Below, one piece after another: positions 46,265-56,559 of a DNA stretch of 64,000 nucleotides; within the stretch, counting starts at the first letter, position 1; every line of letters starts with the position of its first letter. The notes under the pieces were generated by a model. That model was not told the DNA's origin. It saw nothing but the letters and a program-made list of their open reading frames with translations, and searched no databases. Made by a program: the position numbers and the translations under genes. The DNA comes from Phlebotomus papatasi (lineage: Eukaryota > Arthropoda > Insecta > Diptera > Psychodidae), in NCBI RefSeq assembly GCF_024763615.1, contig NC_077224.1, positions 18,879,078-18,943,077 on the forward strand, written 5' to 3'.

Positions 46265-47325
46265 GGGTAAAGGCTCATAATTTTGGACAGTCTGCTTATA
46301 AGCATCGATGCTTCTAGTTTGAAGTGCGATATTTTCAATACTAATTGATTTTTTTGTTACGCTCTTTTCAGAAAGGTTATTTAGAAAGTTGGCAAGCTAT
46401 TTATCGTCTTTTTTTTTTACTAAAATTAGTTTTAATACGATTAAAAATTAATTGATATGTAGAGGTGAATTTGACTCAAATATTGGACAACTTGGTTGTA
46501 AGTTTGGACACCTTGGCTATATATTTGGACAGCTAAGCAGTTAGGATGCCCATTGTTCTCTATTTCAAGAACCTATCTTACCAAGTCCTCTTCCTGTTTA
46601 TATAAGGGAACCGTAGAGTCTCAAGAAGCCCAGAAATTTGCTATATCATTCATTAAAATGTATTGACTTTGGCAATCCAAGTACTCGAGGATTCGCTCAT
46701 TCTCTGGCCTTTCCGGGAACCTTTTAAGGCTTTTCTCACTACATCTCGTTCGTAGATATGATGATCCTTTGGTTTCTCCAGGCATTTAAACAACCTAGTC
46801 ATCACAAAAGCTAAAACTTCACGAAATTTCGGGAGAAAAACACCTATCCAAAATAAGGAATATTACCTCACTGGTGAACCTCGTAGAAAATTGACAATTT
46901 TTCACACGTAAAACGTAATTCACGAGGCAAATCTCATTTCAGATCAAATGTTCAAATCAACATTAACGTTAATCAATACAATATTCAATGAATATTTAAT
47001 AATATCACTCAAAAATATTGCACAGAAATTAGTAATACTTCACCACAGCTAAATAAGACTGAAATAAACACAAAGTTCTGTCATATTTCTCGTAAGCAAT
47101 TGCTCACACTGAATTTTCAACAAAGCCGATTTAACTCAAGTCATGTTCAAAATTTAACGTTTTTAGTGTTAAAATCTTCAAAAAGAACAGATATTTATAT
47201 AAAATTCATTCTTCATCAAATATTGGAATAAAAATTCATAATTTTTATCAATTTATTTTTAGTGTCCAATTTTACCCTCAAAGTGTCCAAATTTAGAAAC
47301 TGTCCAAACTTATGTGCCTTTACCC
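46265..47325. mobile_element. DNA element GGGTAAAGGCTCATAATTTT, copy G2
   Basis: 1061 bp between TA (46263-46264, 47326-47327). Ends GGGTAAAGGCTCATAATTTT / AACTTATGTGCCTTTACCC, then GGACAGTCTGCTTATAAGCA as in G1. No open frame of note, so it is a non-autonomous mariner-type candidate. Confidence 0.8.
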
Positions 47326-47709
47326 TAAATTCAAATAAAATGTCAAATTGTAGTCTATCACTACAAACTAGGTGGCGCTGAATGTCAATAAAAGTTTAAT
47401 ATTGTCAAAATAAGTAAAAATTGAATAATGATTATTATATATTTTTAATTTTATGTTGCTATTTTATTGAATAATTAAAAGAGGAATCACTCTCCTGAAC
47501 TTTTCGACTTTTCTGTGTTGGTTCCTGTCACGACTGTTTGGAGGTTTTGGAACACTGCGAGAACTGGGTTAAACCGTCGTGACAGGATACAATATACAGA
47601 AAAATCTATAATGCAAAAGCTCATTAGGACAGTCATGTACTAAAGAAATTGTTCAGGAGATATATTTCCTCTTTTCGTGTTCCATTGGCACAGCACTATT
47701 AAGACTCTA

Positions 47710-47930
47710 GGGGGAAGTGGGGCACTTTTGAATTGGAGCAGTTTTGAGAGTTTTGAAATTGGACTTTTTCTCCTATTTTTAATTGAAATTGAGCCTTATC
47801 ACGATGTATTTTAGCTTCACAAATAGTTTGTAGAGCAAAATTATGTCATAAAATGGTCTAAATTCATTTAAAAACAGGAAGAAAGCCCTATTTTAAAGCT
47901 GCCCCACTTCAGAGGTGCCCCACTGCTCTC
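47710..47930 (+). mobile_element. TA-target MITE GGGGGAAGTGGGGCACTTTT, copy C
   Basis: 221 bp between TA (47708-47709, 47931-47932). Ends GGGGGAAGTGGGGCACTTTT / AGAGGTGCCCCACTGCTCTC. Interior GAGCCTTATCACGATGTATT. Confidence 0.78.
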
Positions 47931-47932
47931 TA

Positions 47933-49825
47933 CCATGTTTTTTTTATATTTTCTTGGAATATAGTGTCAAAACTCATTGATTTTCTGAAAGATCAGACCA
48001 AATTAGCAACTTCAGAAAGTTGTCCATATCTACCCGATTTTCCCCTAATTTACGATAACGTTCGACAGGGTAATTGTGTTGAGTATAGCTAGATAGAATT
48101 ATTTGTACTATGAATTTGGAATATGCTTGATGAATGTGTTGATTTGCTCCATGCTACTTGCATTAATTATAATCCAAATGTAATACTGAAATCTCAGCAT
48201 AACATCATCTCAAATGACCCAATTAAATAGATTTTCCTTCTCACACAGAATTTATAATTTGTAACTTTCCCGAGGGAGATTATTCGCAAAAGTCTTATCG
48301 AAGCCTCGCATAAGGCTAAAATCTACATAAATATATATAAGTATTCTTGTATCTCATTTTCACTGTGAAAGATGTCTTTGGCCTTAGCCACTAAAAATAT
48401 ATGTAAATTGGAAATATTCGACTTTATATAAATGTGAAGAAAAATATTTGTCTTTTTCCACTTGCATTTCCTTACATAAGGCGAAAGTGGATTTTGCAAT
48501 TCCGTGATAACGAATAGAGAAAAGGGAAAAAATCAATACTGAGGAATATTATTTTTATAAAAAGGTAAATTTTCAACATTTTCCTCAATTTGCTGTGAAA
48601 TATTCAACGACTGTACGCATTTACGTTTGCATACTTGTAATTATATTATATTACAATGTATAAAATAAAAAGAATTTATAATGGCAAAGACAGGCGGTTC
48701 GTACGAGGTTAAGATGAGTCCTTTCTCTGGCTCTACGATAAGCATTTTTCTCGTGTGTTGTGTGGCAAAAAGAAAGTAATAAGGAGTTAAAAAAAATTAA
48801 GTTACCATACTTGCCATGGTAGAGAACTTTGTGGAGAATATGCGAAAGAAGAGAATAACCCATGAAAAAGTCATATAATTTTCGCCAAATTTGGGGTAAT
48901 GTCCCCTTTTCTTTTCTTCAACAGTTTTTTTTCGGTCTTTGAGGCACTCACACGGGGGATAAGGGAAATTCTACATAATACAGGCATATTCAAGATTTGT
49001 GAACGTATTTTGCAAAATTAAGTATTCGATACAATTCTGGATTTTGTATTTCGAAAAATGATAAAGGAAAAAACGTTGTTAGTATGGATTGTATAAGATG
49101 TGATTCCTTCAAAATCACACCTATTTAGTTTTTAGGAAAACATTTTTTAATATTTTTTTATTTATTGTAATAATTTGAACATTTTAGAAATATCCATTTA
49201 TTCATTAATTTCAATATTTTAAAAATATTTAAATTCAATATGTCAATTATTCTATTTATTATTTAATATTGTTAAAATATCATCAATAATATAATTCAAA
49301 AAAGATTAGAGAAATTTTTAAAAAGTGCAATAAAAATATGTCGTATATTTCGAAATTAATTTTTAAATTTTAAAGAGAGCGGTAGGGGCTTTTAGAATAA
49401 TTTAAAATATATGAAAATCAAAAAAAATATTAGAAATAATATTCTGGATAAAATACTACAATGATCGTTTCTAATGGGAGTAACAAAATTTCTGTGGTAT
49501 TTTTCCAAAGGTTGTAGTAGCAAGTCACTGTTTCAACCCGAAGTTCAAAATTACAATGATTATCCTAAAAAGAAGTAAAGATTTGTTATGTTTTTAATTG
49601 ACTTCCTAAAAACTAAACGATAATCATCGTAATATTCCATAAAAATCTGAAATTTCAAATGATAATCATTGTAAATCTCAAGTTTTGGTTGAAAAATCGA
49701 CTTTGTGTTACAATAATCGATTGAAATATCTTTATTAAAATCGTAGTATTTTTACAGTGGTAAATTACTACGATTACTCCTTTATTTTTATATATTTTTT
49801 AAGGAATTACAATAAATATATGCCT
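47933..49825. other. Intergenic AT-rich DNA, no feature seen
   Basis: No delimited element. The minus open frame at 48651-48863 has no recognisable product. Confidence 0.5.
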
Positions 49826-49999
49826 TAAGGGAAGGTTCTCTCCCTTCGAACGTTCATGCCTTCAAATAATGTGAATTTATGTTACGTTCCCTTAAGAGAT
49901 TTCTACATGATTGTCACATAATTATCAATAATGGGTGACAAGCTAACTAATAGTTAATAGATATGTGATAAGTGCCTTAGGAAAAATAAAAGAAAATTC

Positions 50000-50319
50000 C
50001 AAGGGGTAACTCATTCCCATTTTTTCTGCCAAGGCTTTCTGGTTTCTCGGGTTTCGCGATGCAATTTTTGGGTTTCTCGGTTTTCGCGATGCAGACACTG
50101 GGTTTCTCTGGTTTCGCGATGCAATTTTTGGGTTTCTCGGGTTTCGCGATGCAATTTTTGGGTTTCTCGAGTTGCGCGATGCAATTTTTGGGTTTCTCGA
50201 GTTTCGCGATGCAATTCTTGGGTTTCTCGGGTTTCGCGATACAAAAAGTGGGTTTCTCGGGTTTCGCGAAGCGTTTCTCTGACAATTGACGAGGGTTTCT
50301 CAATATGAGTTACCCCTTA
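50000..50319. mobile_element. hAT-like insertion with perfect 8-bp duplication and internal minisatellite
   Basis: Ends CAAGGGGTAACTCATT / ATATGAGTTACCCCTTA. GAAAATTC is exactly duplicated (49992-49999, 50320-50327). The interior is almost entirely the 30-bp repeat at 50041-50280, so the element cannot code for a transposase. Confidence 0.88.
50041..50280 (+). repeat. Eight-unit 30-bp minisatellite
   Basis: Eight units in exact 30-bp register, consensus GGTTTCTCGGGTTTCGCGAT followed by GCAATTTTTG. CpG-rich (TTCGCGA). Because 30 is divisible by three, several frames stay open and give 10-residue peptide repeats (CIAKPEKPKN on the minus strand). This is best read as a consequence of the repeat, not a gene. 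Confidence 0.92.
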
Positions 50320-50472
50320 GAAAATTCACATTATTCGAAGGCAGGTACGTTCGAAGAGAGACTATTTCCCCTATATTTGAAAATATGTTTGCAAAAATAG
50401 TTTTGAAAGAGGGTGGTGCGGTTTTATGCATGCCTGACTTTAGAAAACTTTTTAAAAGAATAGAAAAAAGTA

Positions 50473-50736
50473 CACTGAGAGAAATCCGAAAAAGTTAAAA
50501 TAACATTCCGGAAATGTTAATTTTACCCTGCAGTATTGATCCGAAATCGGTGTAAATAATACCCTTTTTAGGTGTATTAGGGGTTAAAGTTATCCTTTTT
50601 TCATGTTAATTTTACCCATTTTACCCTTAAAAAGGTGTAAAATTAACATTAAAAAATGTTGATATATTTTTACACCTAAAAAGTGTTAATGTTATGAGGA
50701 AAAAATGTTAATCGCACCCTCTTTTTTTTCTCAGTT
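50473..50736 (-). mobile_element. TA-target MITE, CACTGAGARAAA family, copy 3
   Basis: 264 bp between TA (50471-50472, 50737-50738), opposite orientation to copies 1, 2 and 4. Ends CACTGAGAGAAATCCG and CCCTCTTTTTTTTCTCAGTT. Confidence 0.85.
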
Positions 50737-50738
50737 TA

Positions 50739-52236
50739 TGGATTATAAAAAAAACTACGTTTATCGTAAGGGAGTGACACAATTATCGTAGTAATTTTCC
50801 CATGGTTATCGGTGCAAGCTAATTTTTCGACCCAAAATTAAATTTAACAACGAATAACGTAGAATAAAGTAAAAGTGAATTACGGTTTTAGTTAATTTCC
50901 CAAAAACAAAATGACAATCCCTGTAATATTCAACCTTGTAATGTTGGGAAATAATTTTCCGCAACGATAATTGACACCTATATTTTTACTATAATCGTAG
51001 TAGTTTTTACAATGGAAAATTACTACGATTACTACTGTAGTTTTGGGAATTCAAATAATGCAATTTCAACACGTTTTCACAGTGTAATGTTAAATTAATA
51101 ATGAAGCCTTGTTAAATTAGAAATTAGATAAAGAATAAATAAAATAAAAATAATTTTCTCTACATAACAGATTGAGCATTTCGCAGTGCTTTTTTCACTT
51201 GGTCATCCCTTTCAGTCCATTAAAATAATTTTTCATTTTTTCACATTGTTTGATGAGTGATAATAAATTATTCTGTATTAAAATTCAAAAATTGTCAGGA
51301 AAAAATTATTGGGTGCTGCTTTACAACATTTTCATACACTCCGGCTGAAACACAATGTTTTATTTGTGTTTCATATAAAATGTATAACATATCGCACATT
51401 AGATATCACAGAGGTATAACTCTATGCACAAATAGTTATTTAGATGGAGCTGATTTTAAGAATTAAATTGTTTTCGATTTTACTCAAAATGATCTACTCT
51501 GGATTTCAAAAAAATGTAGTATTTTTTTTTATAAATTCATTTAATAAAAAAAAAGTATAAATGTGCTTAAGAAGTAGATCAAATTTATAGTCAATTTATT
51601 TATTACAAGTGGTTTTGAACTGAGATTCTCCCTGCTAAATTATTTTGATTCCAACTAAATTTTATAGAATATATTCAATATATTCAAATTTATTAAAACA
51701 CAAACTCGCATTTAATGCAGTTACGACAATTGTAGAAGTAGACGACGAAATATTCTTGGAGAGGATGATATGTGATTTTCTCTCTCTTATTCCACTCTTT
51801 GTGTTCGTTTTCTGACTTTGGTTCTCTTATTCTCTCTACAGTAAAGAAAGAATGTGATAAATTTTAAGGGGTAAGATCTACCAGAACGGTAAAAATTAAC
51901 AGTTTATCTGCAGATTTTTTGTGACTTTGCTAGTGAAGCAAGCAATATGATATTTTCAGGGATTATACCAACAAGACATATAGATATTCAAAAATATATA
52001 TTTCTTTCATTTCAATTTCGAAAACAAAGTGGCGGAGAGGGTAAGCTAGGGTAAGTTTTTCGAAAAGCCCCACGGTTAGCAATAGAATTCGAGTAATTTT
52101 TGTCCTCAGCAGGATAGATAGATTGTCTTTAGAAGTATACCTGATTATTAAGAGATTTTATTTTTTATAATTGGCAGAGACTTGAAGAAACATAATTTAT
52201 TGTCTAAAAAGTGACTTTAAATGTTTATAACAAATG
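50739..52236. other. Intergenic AT-rich DNA, no delimited feature
   Basis: ACTACGATTACTAC-type words recur at 49740-49770 and 50770-51030, perhaps relics of one element. No coding signal. Confidence 0.45.
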
Positions 52237-52238
52237 TA

Positions 52239-52746
52239 GGGGGATGTGGACTAACTTTTAATTAGGCAATTTTAGAAACAGGACATATCTTAGCTGTTTT
52301 TAAATGAAATTGAATCTTACCATTGTGGTATCACTCTATGGCACCGTTAAATAACCCCTCATAGGAATCCCATTTGATTTGGTATCAGTGGTGCTCTCCT
52401 CTAGCGGGTCCGGCTATTCGAGCACTTTATCACTTAGGGGTAGTTTTGTGAGAGAGCCCGATCATTCTCTCGGTGACCGTGCTGGGGCATAGAAATGAAA
52501 AGCGGTGAGGTAGAGAGCGTGACAATGCGTGCTCGGGTAGTAGGATGCAAAGTCGCCTCCCTTATTACTAGATAGCGATAAGAACTAATTAATTGTGGTC
52601 AGAGTGAAACCACACCATGAGATAATTTAGCTCCACGAACCAATTTGAACCTTAATTTAATTTCAATGGCTTCAGTTCAATTTAAAATCGGAGAAAAAAA
52701 GCCCTTTTTCAAAGATGCTTCTATTGAAAGGTGATCCACGTCCCCC
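52239..52746 (+). mobile_element. TA-target MITE GGGGGATGTGGACTAACTTT, copy D, split by an insertion
   Basis: Between TA (52237-52238, 52747-52748). Right end AGGTGATCCACGTCCCCC. The host sequence is broken at 52323/52615 by a GC-richer element. The remainder matches 47710-47930. Confidence 0.75.
52324..52614. mobile_element. 291-bp GC-rich insertion TGTGGTATCACTCT with CCAT duplication
   Basis: Ends TGTGGTATCACTCT / AGAGTGAAACCACA. CCAT occurs on both sides (52320-52323, 52615-52618). The interior is notably GC-rich (CTCTAGCGGGTCCGGC, GCTCGGGTAGTAGG) with no open frame. A 4-bp duplication does not fit the TA families. Superfamily unknown. Confidence 0.7.
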
Positions 52747-53227
52747 TATTTGCTAATCAATATTATAATTTTTATATATTTCTGTAGAGAATCTATCTAT
52801 CCTGAAAATTTCAAACTAATCGAGTAAAAATTACTCCAATTCTGCTGCTAACCGCAAAGTGTCTTAAAAACAAATTTACCTTCAGTCCGCGCTTTGCTGC
52901 ATGGCCATTTTGTTTTCGAAATTGAAATAAAAAATACTTTTGTGTTTCGCAAGCCATACTTAATAACCTCTGAAAATTTCAGTTTGATCGACTCATTAGA
53001 AAAGTCATAAAAAATCCACAGAAAAAAGATTATTTTGAACCTTTTGAACGTTCTGGTAGATGTTACCCCTTGAAGCTAATTGGATGAAAGTCTGAACTGG
53101 ATAGGGGCTCTCCGGTGTTGGCCAAAGAATTTCAATTTCAAATTGGGCTCTCAAATTAAAACAGTGTTTTTCTTTTTGAAATGACTAGAAATTCACTGGC
53201 CATCACCGGAGAGTCCCCTACCCCTTA

Positions 53228-53363
53228 AGTCCTCTACACATTGAGAGCAATTTTCCTCAAAAAATGCATTTTTTGATAGAATTTCGACGTTTGCACCTAC
53301 AATGGTACGTCCTTCAAAAAAAATTATTTTTCGACGAAAACTTCTTCCAATGTGTAGAGGCCT
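53228..53363. mobile_element. PIF/Harbinger-like MITE, ACACATTGAGAGCAATTTT subfamily, copy 2
   Basis: 136 bp with TTA duplicated (53225-53227, 53364-53366). Ends AGTCCTCTACACATTGAGAG / CCAATGTGTAGAGGCCT. Confidence 0.8.
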
Positions 53364-53696
53364 TTAAACCCAGTCTAGTAAAACCCAGTCTAGTCTTTTG
53401 GCTAGAGTTGTGCCCCTGTAATATCGAATGAGCGATATTTTCATATTATTCTAAAGTATTTCCTATTAATTCAGCAGAGTTTGTTTTTAAGATCTCCAAA
53501 GTTGTATACGATTGTAAATTTTCTGGTGAAATTGACTTGGGGGGATATGAAGGAGAAATAATGCTTGAAACTTTTCCTTGAAAGAAAAAAAAACGATGCA
53601 TATTTTTTAATGAATTTTTATCATAACTTGAAAAAATTTGCAATTAGTCGTAAATTGGACAGCTTTTAACGATTCTTCTCACCTTTTTCGTTACAG

Positions 53697-53741
53697 GGAA
53701 GTCAAGTCAATCCTCAGACACAAAAGCCGAGTACAACAATG
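53697..53741 (+). CDS. Possible 45-bp micro-exon
   Basis: A strong acceptor (CACCTTTTTCGTTACAG, ending 53696) and a strong donor (ATG|GTGAGT, from 53742) bracket exactly 45 bases, a multiple of three. All three frames are open. Frame 1 reads GSQVNPQTQKPSTTM. The splice signals are better than random expectation, but no gene family is recognisable. A plus-strand gene with long introns is one reading. Confidence 0.4.
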
Positions 53742-54660
53742 GTGAGTTTTTATCCCGCCAAAAAGATTTTCTTTAAGTAGATTTAGGAGGGGAGAGGCTT
53801 TAAAAAAGGACTCTCTTGAATAATTTTTTTTGTTTTCTTCCAAATATTGCGTGGGAATTTTAGTATGATTAACTTGTGGTAATGGAAAATGTAAGCAATA
53901 TAAAAATATCATTAATCACCTTATTTAAATAATGTTTTCGTATAATTCTGCTTGTGATCTCTGGAATCATTTACCACCCCGCACAATGTTCACACATTGT
54001 TTATATATTGCTCGAGAGGAACAGACGGTTAGGAGGGGTGCTAACAGTAGAGTCGTACGTGGTGGAAGAAAATTAATTATGTTGGAAGAAAAAAATTACC
54101 AGTCCTGTACTTCCTTCTCTCCATCCCAAGTTCATTTTCTATCGTATGCGGGTTTATTTAATACACCATTATAACATATTTTGTGGTAAAACTCGCAATG
54201 TCAGTGGTTAAAGGTATATACACAAGTACATCCTCATGCAAATCACAATGCGATGAATTTGTTGAAGGATGAAAGATATAGAGGTAAGAAGAAAAGCCAC
54301 CGTCATTATGCATTTCCTTCACGATATTTGATCTACTGGGAAATATATACTGAAAAGCACGAATGAATCTTTGTCGTGCTGGGGAGCTTATCCATTTTGA
54401 GAGTCTGCAAAATTTCAAAAGACCTCACTTGAGATCTATGTAAATTTCAAGTCAAAGAATGATATTGATTTAGGATTTTTCTACACTGTAAATATCATGA
54501 AGGTGACATTTTATTGTCAAAACTTTGTTCAGAAATAGGAGGAAATAGGAGAAACAGAAGGCAATTAAAAACAAAAACAAAAAGAAAAGAAAATAACAAT
54601 GAAACAGAAAATAGAGGAAAAAGGAAAAAGAAAAAGATACAGATAGTTAGCTGTTCATGA
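53742..54660. other. Intergenic or intronic DNA, nothing assigned
   Basis: Balanced-complexity DNA around 53930-54170 has open frames on both strands without recognisable product. A purine-rich A/G tract lies at 54540-54650. Confidence 0.4.
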
Positions 54661-54684
54661 TTCGTTCGAATGGCGGTCTGCCGA

Positions 54685-54920
54685 TGTGGCAGAATTTCTG
54701 CAGAATTTGCGTAGAATTTCTGTAGATTTTGCGTAGAATTTTCGCAGAAATTCCGCAAAAATTCTAAGGAAAATTTGGGAAGGTTTACAAAAGACCAGCA
54801 GTTAATATATCCTAACTGCTGGTTTATCGTGACCTTCCCAAAACTTTCCGCAGGATTTCTGCAGAATTTCCGCAGAATTTCTGCAAAATTTCCGCAGAAT
54901 TTCTACTGAAATTCCGCAAT
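54685..54920. mobile_element. Foldback-like element with 11-bp GCAGAATTTCT arms
   Basis: Degenerate tandem GCAGAATTTCT units flank a central hairpin (54776-54839) in which GGGAAGGTTTACAAAAGACC pairs with the right side and CCAGCAGTTA pairs with TAACTGCTGG. The arm sense is GCAGAATTT on both sides, partly as AATTCCGCA. Confidence 0.65.
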
Positions 54921-54959
54921 TTCAAGATCTGCGAAAAGTCTGGAAAGATGACAAAAGAT

Positions 54960-55400
54960 CACCAGTTGAAATCTCTTACCGTTTAGCTTCCAGTTTGAAG
55001 AAAAGTACACGGTCAATAAAATTAAAAACATTCGAACTAAATATATCATTTACGAACACTTTACTGATTCATTATCGGTTGAGACCGATGCATCCGAGTG
55101 GAATTTTGGGATCTTTCGAAAATAACCAAATCCAATAAATTGGTTGAAAAATATCCCCAGATTGATTGAAATAAAATTCGATGTCGAAAATGATCGGGGC
55201 CACCTCTGAAACAAATTCGGAAACCAAAAAAAATCATTGGGGCCGTTTCTAGAACACCTAAGAAATACATATACATAGTTTTAAGGAAAAGGAAGGGATA
55301 GGTAAAAAAATAAGGAAAAATGTCTGTAGATAATAGTTATATTGGAGGGGGTCATCGAAGCCTGGAAGTTTATATCTCTAACAGTTTGCCCTCTAGCCCC
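54960..55400 (-). repeat. Reverse copy of the 35-kb ~400-bp repeat
   Basis: GGTCATCGAAGCCTGGAAGT and ATATCTCTAACAGTTTGCCC are the reverse complement of 35570-35620. The rest is more diverged. Confidence 0.55.
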
Positions 55401-55688
55401 GTAACAAGCTTAAAATAAGCTGATAGTAATTGGTTTCTCTTTGAGTTCGAGCAGTAAAATCATATCCTATAGGAATATTTATGTGGCAATTTGATTTCCC
55501 TTGGAAACCATAAGGATACTTCGTCCTGCGGTAATACCTACGTAACTTTTCACTTGGATTTCTTTGGAAAATATGGAAAATATAATACAGTTTTTTCCGA
55601 ACATTCATTTTGGATTTCCTGTGGGTATTACTAGGAAAGTTTCTGACAGAGAATCTTATCTTAATTACTAAAAATTCGAATTGGTATA

Positions 55689-55950
55689 GGGGAAACTGGG
55701 GCACCACCAAACACAGGGTAGTACCAAACACTGCGATTTTTTAATCATATATTCGACTCCACTGTACTCCAGTGTTCTTGAATGGAGACCAAAAAAATAT
55801 ATTCGACTTCTAAGGACAAGCCCTATAGGAATTTATTGGCACTATAGGGATACCTGTCTATTGAAGAAATGGTTGAGATAGTCCAAGTAGTTAAGAAATA
55901 AAAATTAGTGTTTGGTGCTACCCCGTGTTTGGTGGTGCCCCAGTTTCCCC
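55689..55950. mobile_element. TA-target MITE GGGGAAACTGGGGCACCACC
   Basis: 262 bp between TA (55687-55688, 55951-55952). 26-bp inverted ends GGGGAAACTGGGGCACCACC / GGTGGTGCCCCAGTTTCCCC, extended by a second CCAAACAC / GTGTTTGG pair. Confidence 0.88.
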
Positions 55951-56559
55951 TACATCGTGAACACTTTCTATGTGAAATTTCTTTTCTTTTGGACTTTTTT
56001 TCTTTAAGGTTATAGTTTCTATTTAGAAATTTCAATAAAATTTACTCAACAGAAAGAAAAAACCAGTAAATAATAAATGCTACTTATTAGTGGCACGATT
56101 ATTATATTAATATGAAATATTCATGTTTAATAGTATTTTCCAATGGTACTTCACAATTTTATGACTCTTTCCTAGCTCTTTGTGTATTTAGTAATCTAAA
56201 GTATTAAGCTATAAAATTCTACTATAATTTTTATGCGTATAGTTCGTGTTTTTAAACTAACCTTAAAGGCCTATTTAAATAGTTGTATTTTATACTGAGG
56301 TATATTTATTGTCAGCAATATTTTGCTCAGTTTCAACATTTGGAGTTGACTTGAAAAGGACTGAAATAAAACAATAACATTGTATTTATTTTCTACTCAA
56401 TTGAACTATAAAACAATTTATTTGAATTTGATTGAATTTGTATTTAAACATAAAACATCAATAAAGATAGAGAGCATCGTATATCGGATTAGTATAGATC
56501 ACCAGATACAGAGAAAAACTTTGAAGTAGAGAGGTTCATTTACATAATTGTGCCAAAAT

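Larger units (their letters stand above)
49828..50371. mobile_element. TA-target MITE GGGAAGGTTCTCTCCCTTCG, split by a hAT-like insertion
   Basis: Ends GGGAAGGTTCTCTCCCTTCG / TTCGAAGAGAGACTATTTCCCC between TA (49826-49827, 50372-50373). Without the insertion at 50000-50319 it would be about 216 bp, matching the 209-bp copy at 22617-22825. Confidence 0.82.

Noticed and set aside
50041..50280. CRISPR array
   Set aside because: Repeats are contiguous 30-bp units without spacers, in animal DNA, within a hAT-like element.
54495..54758. 87-codon minus-strand frame rich in Phe and Leu
   Set aside because: Produced by a purine-rich A/G tract on the plus strand and the 11-bp repeat.
55687..55952. 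hAT assignment for the GGGGAAACTGGGGCACC element
   Set aside because: The ends resemble hAT termini, but the flanks show only a TA duplication and no 8-bp match.
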